8,024 nucleotides of DNA from positions 1 through 8,024 of the forward strand of contig CAMWUH010000084.1 of the NCBI GenBank assembly GCA_947177325.1. The letters run 5' to 3'. The notes beneath the pieces were generated by a model. It did no database searches. It saw only the letters and a program-made list of their open reading frames with translations, and was not told the origin of the DNA. Of the stretch, positions 4,624 to 8,024 are shown one piece after another. The stretch comes from an uncultured Bacteroidales bacterium. GTDB taxonomy: Bacteria > Bacteroidota > Bacteroidia > Bacteroidales > Muribaculaceae. Made by a program: the position numbers and the translations under genes. How positions within the stretch are numbered: the first letter of the stretch is position 1; each line of letters opens with the position of its first letter.

Positions 4624-7038
4624 ATGAGATTGTCGCAACTCCCAACCGGCCATAAGGCGGTTATTGTCAAAATATTAGGTCATGGGGCATTTCGCAAGCG
4701 CGTCATGGAGATGGGCTTTACGCGCGACCACGAAATCACTTGCTTGATGTCGGCTCCATTGCGCGACCCAATCAAATATAAAATCCTTGATTATGAAGTT
4801 TCGCTGCGACGCAGCGAGGCCGACCTGATTGAGGTGAAACCCCTTGATGAGGTTGCCGCCGACACCCCTCGACCCGCTGCCGATGAGCGGATAATTGATT
4901 GCGATGACGACATTGATTTTCATCATAGCCATAGCCACAAAGTTATCAATGTGGCATTGATTGGCAATCCTAATTGCGGCAAAACGTCGCTTTTCAACAT
5001 TGCCTCCGGGGCAGCCGAGCATGTAGGTAACTATTCGGGTGTCACCGTCGACAGTAAAAAAGGTTATTTCAACCACGACGGCTACCGGATTAATATTGTT
5101 GACCTGCCCGGCACTTACAGCCTGTCGGCTTACTCGCCCGAGGAGCTTTACGTGCGTCGTTACCTTAAAGAGGAAACCCCCGACATCATCCTTAACGTTG
5201 TCGACGCATCTAATCTTGAGCGCAATCTTTACCTTACCACCGAACTTATTGATATGGACCGCCCTATGGTCATTGCGCTCAACATCTACGACGAGCTCTT
5301 AAAGTCGGGCGACAAACTCGATTATCAGATGCTGGGCCGGATGATTGGTGTGCCTGTCGTTCCCACAGTAACCCGCAACGGCGAAGGGCTGAAAAAGCTG
5401 TTTGACACCGTGGTAGATGTTTACGAAGGCAGGTGCGACGATGTGCGCCATGTCCATGTTAAGCTCGGCGCAGAACTTGAACAGTCGGTTACTGCAGTTA
5501 AAGATGCTCTCAAACGCGATGAAAAAATCAGTCGCGAATTTTCTCCACGCTATCTCGCTATCAAACTCCTTGAAGGCGATTCCGAAGCTGAGCGCATTGT
5601 CAAGCAATCGTCAACTGATGCTGCATCCATTCTGCAACTGCGCGACCGAGAGGTTAAGCGGCTCAAGGAAACGACCGACGAAGATGTGGCCTCGGCAGTC
5701 GCCAACGACAAATACGGCTTCATTGCAGGCGCCCTGGCCGAGACAATGGAGCGAAACGAGCGCCGCCAAGTAACCGCCACCCACATTATCGATACCTTCG
5801 TGACAAGCCGCCTGTTTGGCTATCCACTGTTTGCCATATTAATGTTCATCACCTTCTGGACCACTTTCTATATCGGTCAGTATCCACAAGACTGGATAGA
5901 GTCAGGATGCCTTTGGCTAAGTAATTTCATTGGCTCCCACATGGCCGACGGCCCGTTGAAAGATTTGATTACCGACGGCATTATCGGGGGCGTTGGAGGT
6001 GTTATCGTTTTCTTGCCTAACATCTTGATACTCTATTTCTTCATCTCCTTTATGGAAGACTCCGGCTATATGGCCCGTGCAGCTTTCATTATGGATAAGG
6101 TGATGCACAAAATAGGGTTGCATGGCAAGTCGTTTATCCCATTGGTCATGGGCTTCGGATGCAACGTGCCCGCAATCATGGCATCGCGCTCCATCGAGAG
6201 CAAATCGAGCAGATTGATTACAATTTTAATCAATCCGTTCATATCATGCTCCGCTCGCATACCGATCTACGTGTTGCTCATCGGCACCTTTTTCGAGACC
6301 CACGCAGCCTTGGTGTTCCTTGGAGTTTATCTGCTCGGTATAGCAGTGGCCGTAGTCACAGCCAAATGCCTGCGCCGCATAGTGTTCAAGAAAGATGAAA
6401 CCCCATTCGTCATGGAGCTTCCCCCTTATCGCATGCCCACTATGAAATCAACCATGCGCCACATGTGGTGGAAAGGTGAGCAGTATCTCAAAAAAATGGG
6501 TGGTATCATTTTGGTGGGCAGTATCATTGTCTGGGCCCTGAATTACTTCCCGATGCACGACAAAGCCGGATTATCGGCCGATAGCGACGCAGCAGTCGAG
6601 CGAGTCGACTACCACACCGACCGCATTGACCCGTCACGCGATTCCTATCTTGAAATGGCTGGTAAAGCTATCAACCCTGTGCTTCGTCCGCTCGGATTTG
6701 GCTGGAAGGCAACCGTTGCAGCCGTTGCCGGAATCCCGGCCAAGGAGATTGTAGTGTCAACCTTAGGCGTGCTTTACACCGGCGATGAAGAGGTAGCCGG
6801 CGAAGAGCTCTCCGAGCGTCTGCAAGCTCCTTCTATCGATTCCTGCAACACCTTCAATCATGCCAATGCATTGAGCTTTCTGGTGTTTATTCTTCTCTAT
6901 TGTCCCTGCATCGCCACCTTGACGGCAATAGTGCGCGAAACCGGCCGCTGGCGCTACGGCGTCTTTGCCGCCCTCTACAACACGGCGGTGGCATGGGTCG
7001 TAGCCTTCATCGTCTACCGCCTCGCCCTCCTCTTCTAA
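4624..7038 (+). CDS. feoB: Ferrous iron transport fusion protein FeoA-FeoB
   Basis: This inner-membrane ferrous iron importer has FeoA fused to its N-terminus, as known in Bacteroides and Porphyromonas. Residues 1-72 are the SH3-like FeoA domain. A linker of about 35 residues follows, ending in an acidic and His-rich stretch (C93, D94-D96, H100, H101, H103, H105). The GTPase domain has G1 GNPNCGKTS (114-122), G2 around T141 in GNYSGVTV, G3 DLPG (160-163) and G4 NIYD (220-223). After a helical spacer, the membrane part begins near residue 397 and keeps the pore cysteines: C513 in GFGCNVPA, C542 in SCSARIPIY, and C760/C762 in YCPCI. AKEIVVSTLGVLY lies in the C-terminal gate region. All 804 residues look intact. 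The ATG at 4624 is fixed by an in-frame TAA two codons upstream. A promoter candidate lies about 55 bases before it and a strong hairpin terminator follows. Iron control is likely, but no operator is clear. Confidence 0.97.
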   Translation: MRLSQLPTGHKAVIVKILGHGAFRKRVMEMGFTRDHEITCLMSAPLRDPIKYKILDYEVSLRRSEADLIEVKPLDEVAADTPRPAADERIIDCDDDIDFHHSHSHKVINVALIGNPNCGKTSLFNIASGAAEHVGNYSGVTVDSKKGYFNHDGYRINIVDLPGTYSLSAYSPEELYVRRYLKEETPDIILNVVDASNLERNLYLTTELIDMDRPMVIALNIYDELLKSGDKLDYQMLGRMIGVPVVPTVTRNGEGLKKLFDTVVDVYEGRCDDVRHVHVKLGAELEQSVTAVKDALKRDEKISREFSPRYLAIKLLEGDSEAERIVKQSSTDAASILQLRDREVKRLKETTDEDVASAVANDKYGFIAGALAETMERNERRQVTATHIIDTFVTSRLFGYPLFAILMFITFWTTFYIGQYPQDWIESGCLWLSNFIGSHMADGPLKDLITDGIIGGVGGVIVFLPNILILYFFISFMEDSGYMARAAFIMDKVMHKIGLHGKSFIPLVMGFGCNVPAIMASRSIESKSSRLITILINPFISCSARIPIYVLLIGTFFETHAALVFLGVYLLGIAVAVVTAKCLRRIVFKKDETPFVMELPPYRMPTMKSTMRHMWWKGEQYLKKMGGIILVGSIIVWALNYFPMHDKAGLSADSDAAVERVDYHTDRIDPSRDSYLEMAGKAINPVLRPLGFGWKATVAAVAGIPAKEIVVSTLGVLYTGDEEVAGEELSERLQAPSIDSCNTFNHANALSFLVFILLYCPCIATLTAIVRETGRWRYGVFAALYNTAVAWVVAFIVYRLALLF

Positions 7039-7065
7039 TCGCGGTTTTTTAAGAATAATATAGTA

Positions 7066-7101
7066 GAGAGGTTGCGCCGCTATTTTTTGGCGCAACCTCT
7101 C
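7066..7101. terminator. Strong hairpin terminator between convergent feoAB and mutS2
   Basis: GAGAGGTTGCGCC (7066-7078) and GGCGCAACCTCTC (7089-7101) form a perfect 13-bp stem around a ten-base T-rich loop. On the plus strand it lies 27 bases after the feoAB stop and is followed by a broken T-rich stretch (ATTATTTTTATT), as expected of an intrinsic terminator. On the minus strand, where it would end mutS2 transcription, the following bases are less T-rich, so two-way action is likely but unproven. Confidence 0.85.
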
Positions 7102-7235
7102 CAATTATTTTTATTCTGAAACTCACTAAGGGAGTTTGTTATTGTAACAGAATGTTTCTGCTACTGTTGAAAAAGTTAGCAAAATGAATAATATTATGAA
7201 TTTTCTCATGTTAGTTTAAATGTCAACATGGAATA

Positions 7236-8024
7236 TTATTTGAGGTCAACGATTGTGATTCCGGCACCACCGAATTGAGGCAGCTCGTCGCGAAACGATT
7301 CCACTCCTTCGTGTGAACGAAGAAACCGTCTGATACCTTCGCGAAGTGCCCCGGTGCCTGTGCCGTGAAGCACCCTCACTCGACCTGCATTAAATTGAAT
7401 GGCATCGTCGATATAATACACCATCTGCTGCAATGCCTCATCAAGCCGCATGCCACGCAAGTCAATCTCCTGCTTGAAGTTGAGCTGGCGATTACGGGAA
7501 GCGTCGGTGGTTTGTGATGAAACAAATGCCACCCCTCCTTGAGCCTTGGGCTTGGCCGCGGTGCGTTTCAGCCGCGATGCGTCGACTTTAACTTTTATCG
7601 CACCGAATTCAACCATTGCAGTTTTTCCGTCAATCGAAACGATAGTGCCGACGGAGCCGCCATTGTCCATCTTTACATGCTCGCCGGCCTGCAAAGGTCT
7701 GTTATCGGCCGTTGTGGTGGCTTTCGACGCTTTGTTTCGCTTTGATTTGGGTGCTTTGCGCAGGGCGGCCGGCTCATTGTCGGCAGCTACATTTTCGGCG
7801 AGCAGCTTGCTTCGCTGTTCGGCAAGCTCTTGGCGAGCTTGTCGGGTACGCTCTTTATCAGCTTGCGACTCTTTGATTTCGCGGATGGTCCGCTCAATAG
7901 AGGCATTACTTTGAGCTATGATTTTTTCGGCCTCCTCTTTGGCCGACGCTATGATTTGACGGCGCTGAGTGCGCAATGAATCCGCATCTGATTCATATTT
8001 TTCAAGCAGCTCCTCAAGGCGTTT
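7236..8024 (-). CDS. mutS2: MutS2 family protein, C-terminal part (cut by window edge)
   Basis: MutS2 proteins are MutS-like ATPases with a C-terminal Smr nuclease domain, reported to suppress recombination and, in Bacillus, to split collided ribosomes. Only the last 262 residues are visible; the full protein is usually around 800. Reading from the right edge, residues 1 to about 78 are a charged helical coiled-coil segment starting KRLEELLEKYE. Next is a basic Lys/Ala-rich linker, then a small KOW-like beta domain at about 111-156 (LQAGEHVKM to ASRLKR). The Smr domain fills 187-262, with DLRGMR (188-193), HGTGTGALR (220-228) and the ending FGGAGITIVDL. The frame is open through the right edge, so the MutS core and its Walker motifs lie outside. 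A TTG at 7976 in this frame is an ordinary leucine codon, not a start. The gene converges on feoAB with a shared 197-base gap. Confidence 0.95.
   Translation of the reverse strand, partial: KRLEELLEKYESDADSLRTQRRQIIASAKEEAEKIIAQSNASIERTIREIKESQADKERTRQARQELAEQRSKLLAENVAADNEPAALRKAPKSKRNKASKATTTADNRPLQAGEHVKMDNGGSVGTIVSIDGKTAMVEFGAIKVKVDASRLKRTAAKPKAQGGVAFVSSQTTDASRNRQLNFKQEIDLRGMRLDEALQQMVYYIDDAIQFNAGRVRVLHGTGTGALREGIRRFLRSHEGVESFRDELPQFGGAGITIVDLK

Noticed and set aside
7119..7137. AAACTC/GAGTTT inverted repeat in the feoAB-mutS2 gap
   Set aside because: A six-pair stem with mostly A-T pairs and no T-tract; the 13-bp hairpin at 7066-7101 already explains termination.
7974..7976. TTG that could be read as a start for a free-standing Smr protein
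   Set aside because: The frame stays open with MutS2-like coiled-coil sequence (KRLEELLEKYE) to the window edge, so it is an internal leucine of mutS2.

Overview
The window looks like a piece of a Bacteroidales chromosome, possibly a Muribaculaceae-type gut lineage; the family is a guess. The signs are a fused FeoA-FeoB iron transporter, an rsfS-ftsH gene pair as seen in Bacteroidetes, no clear Shine-Dalgarno sequences before the starts, and several matches to the Bacteroidetes -7 promoter box TAnnTTTG. Almost all of the DNA is housekeeping sequence. No tRNA, rRNA, CRISPR array, insertion sequence or phage gene was seen.

Layout. On the minus strand, transcribed right to left from about 4060, lie a class I PLP aminotransferase (3997-2795), a FtsX/LolCE-type permease with a GTG start (2747-1464), the ribosome silencing factor rsfS (1327-971) and the first 292 codons of ftsH (876-1, cut by the window edge just before Walker B). 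The 136-base gap before rsfS has a weak terminator-like hairpin and a perfect -7 box, so rsfS-ftsH may be transcribed separately from the two genes upstream.

The 626-base gap 3998-4623 separates these from the plus-strand iron gene. It holds back-to-back promoters (minus near 4064-4095, plus near 4145-4152), a 12-base palindrome and a bulged hairpin at the start of the plus transcript, a small AT-rich reading frame (4238-4471) that may be the remnant of a carbohydrate-binding-like domain, and a second plus promoter (about 4538-4569) just before feoAB. This gap is the only part of the window that standard housekeeping genes do not explain.

feoAB (4624-7038) is complete and encodes the ferrous iron importer. 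It converges on the 3' part of mutS2 (8024-7236, minus, cut by the right edge). A 13-bp perfect hairpin at 7066-7101 lies between them and probably stops transcription from at least the feoAB side. The rest of the 197-base gap (7039-7235) has only weak inverted repeats.

The genes do not form one pathway: they cover amino-acid transamination, envelope lipoprotein or efflux transport, ribosome hibernation, membrane proteolysis, iron uptake and DNA or ribosome rescue. I found no convincing undescribed multi-gene system. The best leads are the structured leader and the small reading frame upstream of feoAB.
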